Source: Plasmodium malariae
Taxonomy: Eukaryota > Apicomplexa > Aconoidasida > Haemosporida > Plasmodiidae
Direction of reading: 5' to 3'
NCBI RefSeq assembly: GCF_900090045.1
Contig: NC_041787.1
Location: 2,849,001 to 2,913,000, forward strand
DNA length: 64,000 bases
Part shown: piece by piece, positions 1 to 12,520 of the stretch
How the letters are laid out: every line of letters starts with the position of its first letter
Numbering within the stretch: position 1 is the stretch's first letter
Position numbers and translations under genes: made by a program
Notes under the pieces: model-generated
What the model was told of the DNA's origin: nothing
Seen by the model: only the letters and a program-made list of their open reading frames with translations
The model's database searches: none

Positions 1-1361
1 TATATTTATGGTTTTATAATTTATCCATAGGAAACAATTTTCTATGTTAGGAAAATATACAAGCAAAATATATATTTGTAAAATGGTATTATTATACACT
101 TTTTGTACTGTCAAAATATATGAGGGTTAATAATATTTTTTTTATTCCTCTATTAATTTTTAGTTTTTGCATTTTATTTTATATATATTTTTTTTCTGTA
201 CCAATATGAGTTAAAATTGCTTTCTCTGAATATTCAAAGTTTAGATGATAAAAATGTTTTTATTATAATAATTTCTAATATAATTGCTTTTAAAATTGCA
301 CTTATGTATATATTAAGGAAGAATATATTACATATTTTTTTGCGTACCTTTGATTAAATTTTAATTTATCATATTTGCTTTTTTTTTCGCTTTATTTGAT
401 ACAAATAACTGTATTAAAATTTTTAATGATGAACTTTTTTTAGTTTATTCTTATACACTTACTATGTACTACTCTAATACTTAATATATATTACCAATAA
501 AAAAATCCAGCAACACGTTTAATATGTCTTCTGCTCTAAGTACATAATATTTACATTATATATATAAAAACTGTGTTCTACAGATACAATATTATTTTAT
601 CCAAAAGATTTGGTCAAATATGAATATATACTTTTTTTTGAAAAACCAAATAGTTTGAGTACTGATTATTATATAATATTTAATCGTAATTTGATAAGTA
701 TATTTTTTTGTAAAAAAAAAAAAAGAAAAGAAAACAGTAGGTTTTTATTTCACGAGTTACACCAATTTTATTTACTAACGATACATTGTCCTAATTTAAG
801 TGTTAAACTACTAGTTCCCGGAAAATTCAATAAATTCAAATTTATTTTTACTTTAAATATAACTATAATATATCTCAAATGTGTTATGCTTTAAGAAATT
901 ATAATAAGTAGTCAGGCTACAATCTCATAAGTATAATTAAATAAAAATGCTTTGCCAGTATACGCTTTTGAATTGTGGCATATTAGAATCTTAAACTATT
1001 ATTAGGTAGGAACGTTTTAGTTATTTTTTACATATATAAAACAAATATTATTGCAAGTTCAAATTAAATTCATTAAAAAAAAAATTAAATAAATACAAAA
1101 AAACTATTTGACAAAAAGTTAGAAAAAATAAATTATTCTAAAAGGACAAAAAAAAAAAAAATATATATATATATATACATATATACATACATGTATATAT
1201 TAAAATATATATAAAATGTTAAAAAGTATCTATATTTTATTTATGCTCCTCTTTTTATTGTTTGATCTTTTCATTCTACTTAATAGAAATGTTTATATAA
1301 TCCAATTTTGTGGGCTTCTTAATATCTTTGATATATATCAGTTGATATTCTGTAAATCATT
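1..1361. other. AT-rich intergenic stretch
   Basis: No gene supported. This is the 3' side of the minus-strand pir gene that ends at 1362, and probably holds its 3' untranslated region. It contains poly-A runs (for example around 710-726 and 1149-1160) and short TA repeats near 1160-1200. A 94-codon open frame at 610-894 starts at a TTG, has no family motif and reads like AT-rich chance sequence. Confidence 0.6.
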
Positions 1362-3205
1362 TCATGAATGAAGCTCATCTTCTATATTTACTACGTTAAA
1401 TCTCCTTTTGTCAGAATGCCTATATGTACGTTTTAAGAAGCGCCTTGGTCGTTTGCGTGTATATAAATCCGTAAAATCTTTCCTATACCTTTGTTTCCTT
1501 TTTCTATCCCTACGTAAACGTGATCCGAAGGGAGTAAACTAATATATAAATGAAAGTAAAAAACATGCATAATATGTTTAATTCAGAACTACAGTATTTC
1601 AAGAAAAATGTGTTATAAATGGTAACTAATAACGTAAGCATACAGCAAAAAATAATTTTGTATTTACTTTAAAAAAAAGGTAAAATATAAAAATAATTCC
1701 CATTACTAGAGTAACTCCAGTAGATATACGAACAAAAATGTTGTTTAATATATTTGATTCATTAGCTGATCTCCTTTTCCTCACTCTTTCACGTGCTGGT
1801 TTTAAATCATCTTCTGACCATGACCTTCCAGCCTTCACTTTGTATCTTTTAGTACCTTCCATTTGTGTAGCAAAATTTCCTTCAACCAATTCTTCCATAA
1901 AGTTGCAAAGTAGTTCTTCATTTTTATCTCTGCTTTTAGTTGGACACTGTAATGTTCCTTTCTCGTTAAATTTCCATCTAAATGTATCAGGTGAGTCTTT
2001 CTCAGAGGGTGCCTCAATCTTTAGTTTTTCTGTACTACGAGAACCCCCTGCTTTTTCTATTGTACCTTGTTGGCCTTGTGATGCACCTGCTTGCGGTGTT
2101 CTTCCTTCTTCCCGATTATCCCTGGTTACTGAATTCACACCATCCGGGGGGGATCCATTATCAGTCATAGTTGCTCCAGAATTTCCATCTGTACGCACAC
2201 TTCTAGTTAACGTAACAGATGTTGCTAATAAACTACAACGTGGGTGTTTTGTGTCACTTGATGTAAGTTCGTGCTTATCTAGATTAAAGCATGCACCATG
2301 AGAAATTGAGTTTAAAATTTCTGCATCTGTTACCACAGTATTTAATTCCTCTTCATCAAAATTAGCTGTAATTCTATTTAATCCATCACAACTTCCATTA
2401 CCTTTAGATTGAAATGCAGATAAGAGTTTACTTGGATCAAACTCACTATTACAAGTCAAAAAATAATTTGAACAGTCCCATGTTCCTGGAAAACAACAAT
2501 AATCCTTCTCATTTTCGTATAGGATTTTGATACCTTCAAGGTATCCTTTATATTTCTCAATGCTAACATTACTACATTTGTCTCTACTTTTAATAGTGTT
2601 ATAGTTTTTAAAATAATCATACAATTTTTTCTCTACCTTTCTTGAATTCAATTCCCCCAAAGTCTTGAGATCAAATCTATAAGAACAATAATTTTTCTGG
2701 CGATTAATGAAAAGTGTAGTTTGTAATTTATTAAATTTATCAATAACATCATTGATAATATTCTCTGGTGTATCGTCATTAAACAATTTACTTATTTCTT
2801 CATATACCCAGTATTTATAATGTGAACAGTATTCTTTAAACTCTTTTGATTTATCCTTTTTATAAACAAAATCTAAAAGATGTGTTACTTTTTTACAAAG
2901 TTCAATAGATTTACCTTGGTAATCGTTATTTAATTTTTTAAATTCGTTACAATATTTTTCATCTGTTGCACTTTTAACTTGCTCATTTAATTCATTATAT
3001 ATACTGTATGGATATGACTCTTTTACAATTTTATCCTGAAAATTGAATTAATATAATTAATTTTATAAATACTTAAATACTTCTTATAATGGATAGAATA
3101 TATCATGTTATTCTATGTAAGAAATTGTATTTTAATAAATGAACACATATATTATTATTTCTATAGAAAATAATGATATTTATAAACTTCTTTTACCATT
3201 TCCAT
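1362..3205 (-). CDS. pir: PIR protein, three exons, long form
   Basis: Predicted PIR-family variant protein, placed at the infected red-cell surface or in export structures; its function is unknown. My model is complement(join(1362..1538,1668..3035,3197..3205)), giving 516 residues with all junctions in phase 0. Exon 1 is tiny (Met-Glu-Met) and is the least certain part. Exon 2 carries the Cys-rich outer domain, including the pir-like sequence HYKYWVYEEI and several spaced Cys residues (ELCKKV, EYCSHY, NYCSY, CCFPGTWDC). A hydrophilic Gly/Ser/Thr-rich stretch of roughly 130 residues follows. A single membrane segment (TLVMGIIFIFYLFF) ends at the donor AAA|GTAAAT. Exon 3 opens with FTPFGSRLRR, the standard start of the PIR cytoplasmic exon, continues very basic and ends NIEDELHS. 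At over 500 residues it is longer than many PIRs (often near 300). No internal stop or frameshift was seen. Confidence 0.88.
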
Positions 3206-6200
3206 AACTTTTAATTATTGCGATATATGTACTAGATAAAATAATTAAAACTATACTTGTACAAATATTTACGCATAAATAATGACAAAAAATTTACAGT
3301 TGGCTCATTTCGAGGGCTTTCTTTTTTTTATTAGTAATTACATCTATTTACATATTTCTAAAAGAAACAATATACTCATTTTTTTAATAAAATAAATTAT
3401 AGATGTATTACTTTTATCACATTAATATTATTAATTAAAACAGATATAACTTTAATATTAATGCTGCATAAAAATAAATAGTAAAAAAGAAGGAAGGTAT
3501 TCATAGCTAAACATTATTCTATATATATATATATGTCCATATGTAACTAATTATTATTATCCATTTTTCATTAATAGAAAAAATAATTTTTAAAATTAAA
3601 AATTAAAAATTGCAATACCCTGTAATATATATTTTTTCAAGCACCTTTATTTTTTTAAGTGTTTATATGTATCTTAATATGATATCTAAGTAAAATTAAC
3701 AAATTTCCTTTTTAGAAATAATTATTCCATAAATAAGTATAATATAACTCTATTAAAACTTTATCTTTTACCCTATTATATGCAATATGCTATAATATTA
3801 TACCTGCATTACCATAATTAACCGAGCGTATATTACAAAAATTATAAATATGTAAATATAAAGAAGAATATTTGAAGAAAAGAATAAATATAACACAAAC
3901 AAATATATTGTTTTCAATATTATAAAGAATTTTACTTGGAATATATTTATTTTGTTTATAATTTCATTAATTTTTAGGTACCCTATATATATAGCTATAG
4001 TACAAATAATTCACCTCTATTAATGACCACAATGAATTGTAAGTCGATAATGTTTTTTTTGTTTCATTATTACAGTTAACATAGTGTATATTATGGTTTT
4101 CATCATTGAGCGTATGCATAAAATAAACTAATCAGATCAATAATTTTTAATAAAAATTTTAAAATGTTCATTCCCTTAAAAAGAAGAATAAAAACATTTT
4201 TATTTTTCCCGCATAATAAAAATATTATTTTGAAGATAACTAAAAGGCAATTAGCATAATTCAAATATAGTTTAATATTAAATTTTGGAAATATATTTGC
4301 AATATTTATTTAATTTTTCATAGAAACTAAAAAAATATTTAAAACGAACATTATTATGAGGCACAATTTGTATGGATTATTTAATCCTTTTTATATATTT
4401 TCTTTTGTTTAATGATAAATGAACTAAAATATAATTTATTATATTAGTAATTAAGAAAATATTAGAGAATGTTTTCTTATTTTTTTAAATATATATATAA
4501 TATATATATATATAAATCATTCTTTGTTTTAAAAATAACAACATATAAAATATTGCAATTCGGAAATGAGTTGATTATTAGCATGTTTTAATAAAATTAT
4601 AACACATGAAAATTAAGAATATAATATTACAAGCTATATGGTATATATTAATATACATGGAAAGAAGATTTATTTTCTGTCAATTTTATGCATAAGAGAA
4701 AATAAATATTTTTTATGTTACATATTACATTTACATTATATTTAATTTAATTTTATTTTTTGTTTACTTAACTTGTTGGTCCTCATAGTATGCTTTTGTT
4801 TTGATACATAAATATAATATTTTATTATGCTCATATTATTATAATTTGATTACATGCAATGCAAAAATGAATATAAAACTAAGTTTTCTTAAGTTTCATT
4901 AGAGAAAAAATAAAATATTTAATACTTCATTATACAGTGAATAAAAAAAATAATAGTATTGCAAATATTTTCAAAAGGTATCATATGTTAATTTTTATTT
5001 ATATTGTTCTTATAATTTAGTTATTATGTTATATACTTTCTTTGATTAGAGGTATTAACAGTTGTACAGATTACATTATTGTCACTCATAAGATTACACA
5101 GAATTACCTAATAATACAATAGTGGACATTGCATAATGTAAATAAAATGCTTTAATTATTTTTGTTGAAATATATCTTCCTTAAATCCTTTTATAAAATT
5201 TTTTTCTTATTATGTTAGATTATTTATTTTATATTTCGGGAATCTCCATATGTTAAATTCCATAAATTATACGCTTCATAATTTCTAATCATAGTCATCA
5301 TACAATTACCATTAGATATATAAATTATTTTTATAATTCTGGATTATATTTGTTTATTAGTTTAAATATGTTATGCTTCAATATATTATGTATAACAAGT
5401 GAACCAATTAATCCATTAATTTATTAATATTTAAGTTAAAAATTATTCTCAGTCGTATTCCCGTTCTTGCTCTACTTTTTAGTTTAATGTTAACTTGAAA
5501 GGACAATGATAACATTTTCTTTATTCTCGAATGTACGTAGTTATATACAGAATTTATTTTTAGAAAAATGTGCAAACAATTATTAATTACTTCACATTTT
5601 TATGTTCTAAAGAATATAATATTATATGAAAAAAGTATTACGTTCGAAAAATATCCAAATTTAATATTTTTTCTAAAAAATCATTTTCTGATGATCATAT
5701 GTAATATAGTATTACTTATTATCTATTTGTTTAAAAATAAAATATTTAAAAAGAAAAAGTATCCATTTTTGTTAGATATTTTGTAAGTTCAGTTTAAATG
5801 TAAATATTGTTATACTTTTGGGATGACCACATTATAATATTACTCAGCAGTTAAAATAACAGGTATATTTAGAGAACAATTAGATATACCATTATTAATA
5901 TTGTTTTATATACATTTTTGTCGAACATTAATTTAAAAAAATATAAAAAAAAATTAAATAATTTATGCATTATTTAAATGAGAAAATTTATTTCATGTAA
6001 CATTTTCTTTAATTGAATGAATGTGTTAAAGGGATATATTATTTTCCATATAATTCATTCATTTAAATTTACTGTTTCAAATTATATTATGTGGTATTAT
6101 AAACTACTTTAGTGTATACAATTAAGTGTAAAGAATTCAAAAATATTTCATTTATTTGTTAAATATTTACTAAGTCTATAAATAGATACATAAAATTATA

Positions 6201-7833
6201 TGCATATACATTTGGTCAAATGAATGGATAAACGAATAAAGAACCAATGTACCTCAATTATATAACATCTATTAATAAATACTTTATATTCCTATATATC
6301 TTCTACTAAAGATATATTAATAAAATATATTATTTTACTTCACCTTTTCACCTATTGCGAAATTTTTTGTAGTTCGTTAGAGGTTTAAGAAATATTTTTT
6401 CAAACTTTAAACGGATTAATAACTGTTTCTAAATACGTAATAGATACGATGATAAAAATACTCGTACTATAACATTATATATAATAATAAAACATATAAA
6501 TTATCTCAAAAGTGTTAAATTTATTAGTTTATTAACTTCTTATATTGTAGAATATCACTAATAATATATATAATGTATTTTACTTATTAATACCTACAGG
6601 GAATACGAAGCGCGAAATAGACATCCATACATTTCTTGCAAAATATTTATTCACAAAAAAATATTAATTTAAAATTAATATATATATATATATGTTATCA
6701 TCCTAAATTTAAAATTCTATAGAATATTGGACAAGCAAATTGATAAACAGTACAGGGGATATATTACATCATGCTTATTAACTAATTTTTTGTGTATGTA
6801 CAGATGGAATGAAAAATTCTGTATGTAAGGATAAATACAAAAGTCAAAACACTTGAAGAATAATTAACTAATAGTCCATTAATCATTCCCGTAATTAAAA
6901 TTCTCTAATATGTTTATTTAGACGATGTTAATATATATACATTACACTCACTAGAAAAAGTTAAAGAAATAACTCAATCCAAAAAGTAATTTTAAAAAAA
7001 ATAAGGATACTCCTTAAAGAATAAAATAACTAACACACATTATTAAAAAAATAAGTCTTTTATTGTTGCTAATTTGATAATCATAGCAAACTGCATAAAA
7101 TATTCAACATATTTAATATACTATTAGTGAAGCATCAAAAGAATAGCACAGTTCTTAGGAGTATATAAAAAATATGCTTTCCAATATTTAAGCCAAAATT
7201 AATTAATAATATTTGAATAAATAGTAAATATATTTAAATTATTCAGTTTGTATATACCTATTATATAGCTTTCGTTTAAATGCTTTAATATACATATATA
7301 TATATATGTCATTCCTTAATTATTTTATCATCTAAGCAGTGAATAACTTAAGTAAATGTAGAACAGATATACACTTTATATAACACTATATGAACATGAT
7401 CACCTAATGTATTTCTTATACATATTTAACAGAACATTTTAGACTAGTTGATAATAATAAAACAATTCTTTAAAAATTATTCGAATTTCACTAATGATGC
7501 GAATTGCTATAAATATATGTTCTACTTACGCCTTCTCTAATTAATATTAGAAATAAGAAAGGGAAATTTTTTAAGTTTTTTTTATTTTAAAGCAAAACAT
7601 GAATCTATACATAGAAAAATTATAGCTATCTCCATATAAAGGATATACTGAATTATATAAAAACTGATTATTAAAGTGAATATTACATAATTTGTAAATA
7701 TTTTACTATTTAACTTGTGTAGATATGATTATAATATTTTGAAATGTAATATTATACTTTATATAAATATTTTTAATTGTATATATTAAATATGTAAACG
7801 TCATAATATGAAAAATAAGCAAAATTTATTAAA

Positions 7834-7871
<38 letters not shown>

Positions 7872-8301
7872 CTAGAAAGTAAATTTTTAATTATATTTTA
7901 AACGTTTAATAATTTAAACTGAAAATTAAAGTACAGAATATATACCTATATTACAGGAAATATAAAATTAAATGAGGACTATTTTTTAATAATAAATGCA
8001 AAAAAATATAAAAAATTCATATACATTAGATAATTGTATTGGTGGCATGAATTTTTTTACAAATGAATATATAAAATTATATTTTCTTTAAAATTGCTAA
8101 AATAAATTTATAGAATTAAATTTTTACAATGAATAATTGTTTCTCACTTTTTATTAGACTTAGATTAATTTATGAGATAGTTTTATATATAATAATTTAA
8201 AACAGTTGTATTCTCCAAGGAAGCAGAATGAAATATGAAAACAATTTTACTAGTAATACAAATATATAATGGATTATAATATGAAATAGTAAGAGACATA
8301 A
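3206..8301. other. AT-rich intergenic stretch between pir and exported-protein gene
   Basis: About 5 kb with no gene I can support. The first several hundred bases are expected to hold the pir 5' untranslated region and promoter, but no motif can be named. A 72-codon ATG frame at 5568-5786 codes for a Lys/Ile/Leu/Phe-rich peptide with one hydrophobic run; it has no neighbour, splice signal or family match, so I do not call it. A long TA repeat is listed separately. Confidence 0.55.
7835..7869. repeat. (TA)n microsatellite
   Basis: An uninterrupted alternating TA tract of 35 bases, one of the longest pure TA runs in the window. Such tracts are common between Plasmodium genes and are length-variable. 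Shorter ones occur near 24,995 and 54,632. Confidence 0.9.
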
Positions 8302-9124
8302 TTATTTTTGGCGTTTTCGGTTATTAAAATACCAAATAATAAGCAAAGTTACCGGAAAAAGCAGCACTCCAAAAGTCATAATAGGGATAAAGAAAATTCC
8401 ATATATTATTGGATGTTTATTATTATATTTATAACTAACACCAGTTTTATCTTCATTAATAATACGATTACGTTTATTACTTGAGCTGATGTTGTCTAAA
8501 GATGAATCATTCTCTGAGTATAACTTTTTTAAAGATTTGTGTAGGTTTTTATTGTTCTGAATATTATTATAATGTTTTAATGTAGAAGATTTTTTTTTTA
8601 AATTATGCTTAACGTTAGAAGCTCCAAGTTTTTGAGGTTTTATACGTGGCATAAAATAATTCAATTCTTCTTGATACGTATTATCATCGTATATTGATTC
8701 ATTATCTTCTTCTTGAAAAAGGTTATTTTGCTTTAATGCATATGGTTTTTTTTTAAATGATGCAGTACTTTTTCCTTTTAAATCATATATTTTTTCTTTT
8801 AAACATTTATGTTTATCTTCCAGCGATGCACTTATTTCAGTGCTTAACAATCTGCTATATTTAATATTTAATATGTTATTTCTGTTCAATTCCTTGTTCC
8901 GAGTTTTATCGCAGATATTTGACTAAAAATATAAGTTCATATTAAATATTTAAAAAATGTATATTTATATATTATATGAATAAAATATTCCTCTCATGTA
9001 AAAACATAAAATAAAAAAGAAAAAGCAAAAAATTTAAGTATAATAACTATGATACCTCGTCAGAATATTTGAATATCCATATTAGACAGGAAAAAATAAA
9101 GGCTCTAATAAGAAAGATGATCAT
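8302..9124 (-). CDS. Plasmodium exported protein, unknown function, two exons
   Basis: Model complement(join(8302..8922,9056..9124)), 229 residues, phase-0 intron of 133 bp (GTATCA..TTTTTAG). Exon 1 starts at a clear ATG and encodes 23 residues with a hydrophobic core (IFLIRAFIFSCLIWIF), the recessed signal segment usual for exported Plasmodium proteins. Exon 2 has a PEXEL-like site KYSRLLSTE (Arg47, Leu49). The fifth position is Thr and Glu comes one residue later, so it is not a textbook RxLxE/Q/D. The middle is Lys/Asn/Ser-rich and hydrophilic. Residues about 194-221 form a Pro-containing hydrophobic stretch (one or two membrane passes), followed by a short basic tail. Architecture matches the small subtelomeric exported families, but it is not a clear fam-l or fam-m. 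No stop or frameshift seen. Confidence 0.8.
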
Positions 9125-11943
9125 TTTAGTATTTTGTTTTATAATGGATATTTTTGAAGTTGTAAAAGATTATATAATATTTTACTTGATATATTTAATA
9201 TTTTTCAAAAAAAAATAAGTACACGAATAACTTGGAACTATACTCAACTCTTTTCTATTTTGTCGATATAACAATTCTTTAGATTTATTTTTAAAATAAA
9301 TATAAATGTAGTAAATGAAGTACAATAAAAAAGTTATGATTAAAAAAAATATTTTCGTAAAAGCTATAATTAAAATAGTATCAATATTATTCAAATAAAA
9401 CAAATAAATATGTATTTAATGAGCACGTTACAGAAATAATTGTGTTAATATTATAAAATACCATACAAAATTTCATTTCGAAAAACAGTTATATATTTAT
9501 ATACATAATATATATTGATAAAATATTGCTTTAATGAGGATATAATACGAGAAAAAATTCTAAAAATAAAATATGTATTAGAATATATTCAGAAAATATT
9601 CTTAGAACAGTTATATTTAGGTGTATTGTTAAAAAATATACTGTAAAATGTTTTTAGAGATTATCTACTATCTTGTAATTATTTTTTAAAATATTTTTTA
9701 TAAAAATTATTAATTAAAAAAGAGAGGAAATATATACAGCAGTAACAAAATTATAATATATTATACTTACATTTATATTATATATTATAGTATTATATTT
9801 TGATATAATTTGATATAACATAATTATTAAATGCTTAGTTGATAAAAAATATTATTATTTTACATATACATAGTTATATATTTATATTATATAAGATATA
9901 TGAAAATTTTATTTATTATAATAACTTCATTCTTGCTGTAATTTATGCGGATAATGTACATTTATATTTTAAATCAATAATTCCAATAATATAGTTATAA
10001 AAATGTATATTAAAACAATAATATTTGAGTGGTTATTATACCTTATTTTATAAAAGTTTCAATAATAAATAATATATGATAAATTAAAAACAATAATAAT
10101 TAAAATAAAATTTGATTATTAAAAGTATACATTTTAATTTTTAACATTTTACTAGTATTATTTGCGTACATTATTTTTTTTTATTTCAAGCTGTTATTCT
10201 TCATGCACTAAGGTTATTTGTTTTGACTTAATATTATATTTATTTTTTCATTTCGAAGACTACATTTAAAAATATTGGTAAAGTGGCATATTGTTTAAAT
10301 GTATTACAACAAAATCTTTGAATAATGATTTTTTATTAAATAAGATGAAAATTAGCAGAAAAAAAAAAAAAGAGTATAATGAAAGAGTTTTATTTTGGAT
10401 TTATATGAAATATTTTATTTATTTATTATTATTTGTTTTTAGCTTTTGATATATGTTTACTATAACGTATATAAAATAATATTTATATTTTATAAAAAAA
10501 ATTTAAAAATAAAATTTTATAAAGTTAAAATTAAGAAGGCTTCAAAATAAAAGAACAAATAAAATTTCGAATTGTGCTATTATATGTAATGTGATGCTGA
10601 TGGACATGTTCACGATAAAAAAAAAAACTAAAAGAATATTTCCCATTTTACTTTATATTTATTTTATATATATATATATAATTAATAAAAAAAATGTGAA
10701 TAAAATATTTGATATTATATATATCAAATTAATATCTATTCTTTTTTATTAAAGAAATTTATAGTGAAAGTACTTATCTTTGTATAGTGGTATGTAAAAA
10801 GAAAAAAAAGAATAAGTGTCATTGTTAATTTTTTAATTATTCTACGCTTACCATTTTATATTATTTTATTAAGTTTATGTATTTGTTAATTATAGAATAA
10901 TTAGTTTAATATTAAAAAAAACTAAAATTCACAGTTTTATGTATGTGCATGTATTTCTTTATTTATAAAGAAAAATAAAATAAAATAAAATAAAACAAAG
11001 AAGAAAATAATAAAATGGATACAATTATGCTTGATTTCTAAAATAGACATCTAAAAAGAAATCTTTTATTATGATCGTATGCTATTTAATATATATAAAA
11101 TAGAAATGATTAATATATTTAATAAATAATTTAATTTTATTTATCTTTTAAATATTCTTTAAAAATATGAGTATTCCATGTAATATTTACACCAGAAATA
11201 AGTAGAAAATGTTCTTTAGTTGTATTATTTCGATGGATTAATCATTTTGTTTGTAGAGGAATTATAACATTATACTATAGTCACATCAAATATTAGTAGA
11301 AATAGTGATATCCTTGTATTTCAAAAATAATGGTTTAATTCGGAAAAAAAATAAAACAAAACAAAACAAAATAGACATGAAAATAAAATTTTTAAAATAT
11401 ATATTTTTTAATTTTAGCTGAATTTTTTTTTTATTTATGTTTTTTATTTTTTATGTATAAAGGTAATTTTTTTATTCCAGAAATTATGTATTATAGAAAA
11501 ATAAACTTTCTAGTAAATTTTGGATTGGTTCCTACACTAATTTATATAGATTATATTAAAAATATATTAAGAGATATTAAGTAAAAATATAAAGAAATAT
11601 TACTATATAATTATTGTATTTGTCTTCTTTATGTTATCATTTAAAACACAATGTGTACATATATATATATATATGTATATATAGTTAAATAATTAATATC
11701 TATAAATTAAAATGTTAGAAGAGTTTAAATAAAGAGTCTTAATTAAATAGAATTATGATCATAATAATGAACAGTTTCTTTTATACTAAATTTATGTGTA
11801 ATATGGAAAAATGTCACGAAAAAAAAAATTAAGTTCCTTCTAATCATAAAATTTTTTTAGTTTGTCCATTGTAAATGAAGTTGTCAATGTAATAATAATA
11901 TGATATAGTATAATTAAAATATTTATACTTTGTTTTTTTCTTT
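9125..11943. other. AT-rich intergenic stretch
   Basis: Upstream region of the minus-strand exported-protein gene; its promoter should lie in the first part. Nothing else is recognisable. A 73-codon minus-strand frame at 9182-9403 starts at TTG and has no family features, so it is not called. Poly-A and poly-T runs are frequent. Confidence 0.5.
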
Positions 11944-12520
11944 TTGTTTATTATTTTTTGTTTTTTTGCTGCTGTTTGCTTAATTTTTGTAAGCAAAATT
12001 TTCCTATTATTAGGTAAAACACATTATGAATTTATAAAATATATTTTTAAGTCTTATTTTTATTTCCAGATTAGAAAAACGATAAACCAGGGGAACAATA
12101 GGAACTTTTCAATAGATTACAAAAATATTATATTAATAGAAAAATACATAAGGGAAAATGAAGCAAAAAATGCAATTTTGAAAAAGCATACATCTGAATA
12201 TGTTTAATATGGAAATAAAGAAAACGAAGAAAAGCAAGAAAAAAATAAATAGGAAAAATAAACCTACATTAGAAAAGATTATATAAAATAATAATTTAAA
12301 GAATATAAAACTAGTTAAATTAAAAGATATAAGGAAAAAATTAAATAAAAATATAAAAAATTAAAACACAAATTAAGGGCTGTAAATCGGAATAGATTTA
12401 TTACTGAAAAAATAAGTTATACTTTAAAATCCTTCAGAAAATGTAGAAAATATATTTTTAAAATTGTGCATTGGATATACCGTGCTATAAAGATAAAAAT
12501 AAAAAAGACCAAAATTTAAT
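11944..12520 (+). pseudogene. possible relic of an exported-protein gene
   Basis: Weak call. A hydrophobic frame (IFCFFAAVCLIFVSKIFLL) is followed by a possible intron (GTAAAACAC.. to TTTCCAG near 12,070) and then a hydrophilic stretch containing YIRENEAKNAILKKHT that stops at 12,207. Past that stop the same general reading gives further charged, protein-like pieces with scattered stops, such as RAVNRNRFITEKISYTLKSF and a basic tail ending near 12,520. Hydrophobic leader, splice-like junction and charged body resemble a decayed two-exon exported gene, but no ATG and no named family motif are present. It could also be chance. Confidence 0.22.

Noticed and set aside
610..894. 94-codon frame on the plus strand
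   Set aside because: Starts at TTG, no signal, splice or family features; composition like surrounding AT-rich DNA.
1738..2301. 187-codon plus-strand open frame
   Set aside because: It is antisense to exon 2 of the pir gene, in the GC-raised low-complexity block, with no motif of its own.
5568..5786. 72-codon ATG frame with a hydrophobic run
   Set aside because: Hydrophobic AT-rich frames arise easily in this composition; no splice site, partner exon or family pattern.
9182..9403. 73-codon minus-strand frame just upstream of the exported-protein gene
   Set aside because: Starts at TTG, lies in the expected promoter/5' leader of that gene, no conserved motif.
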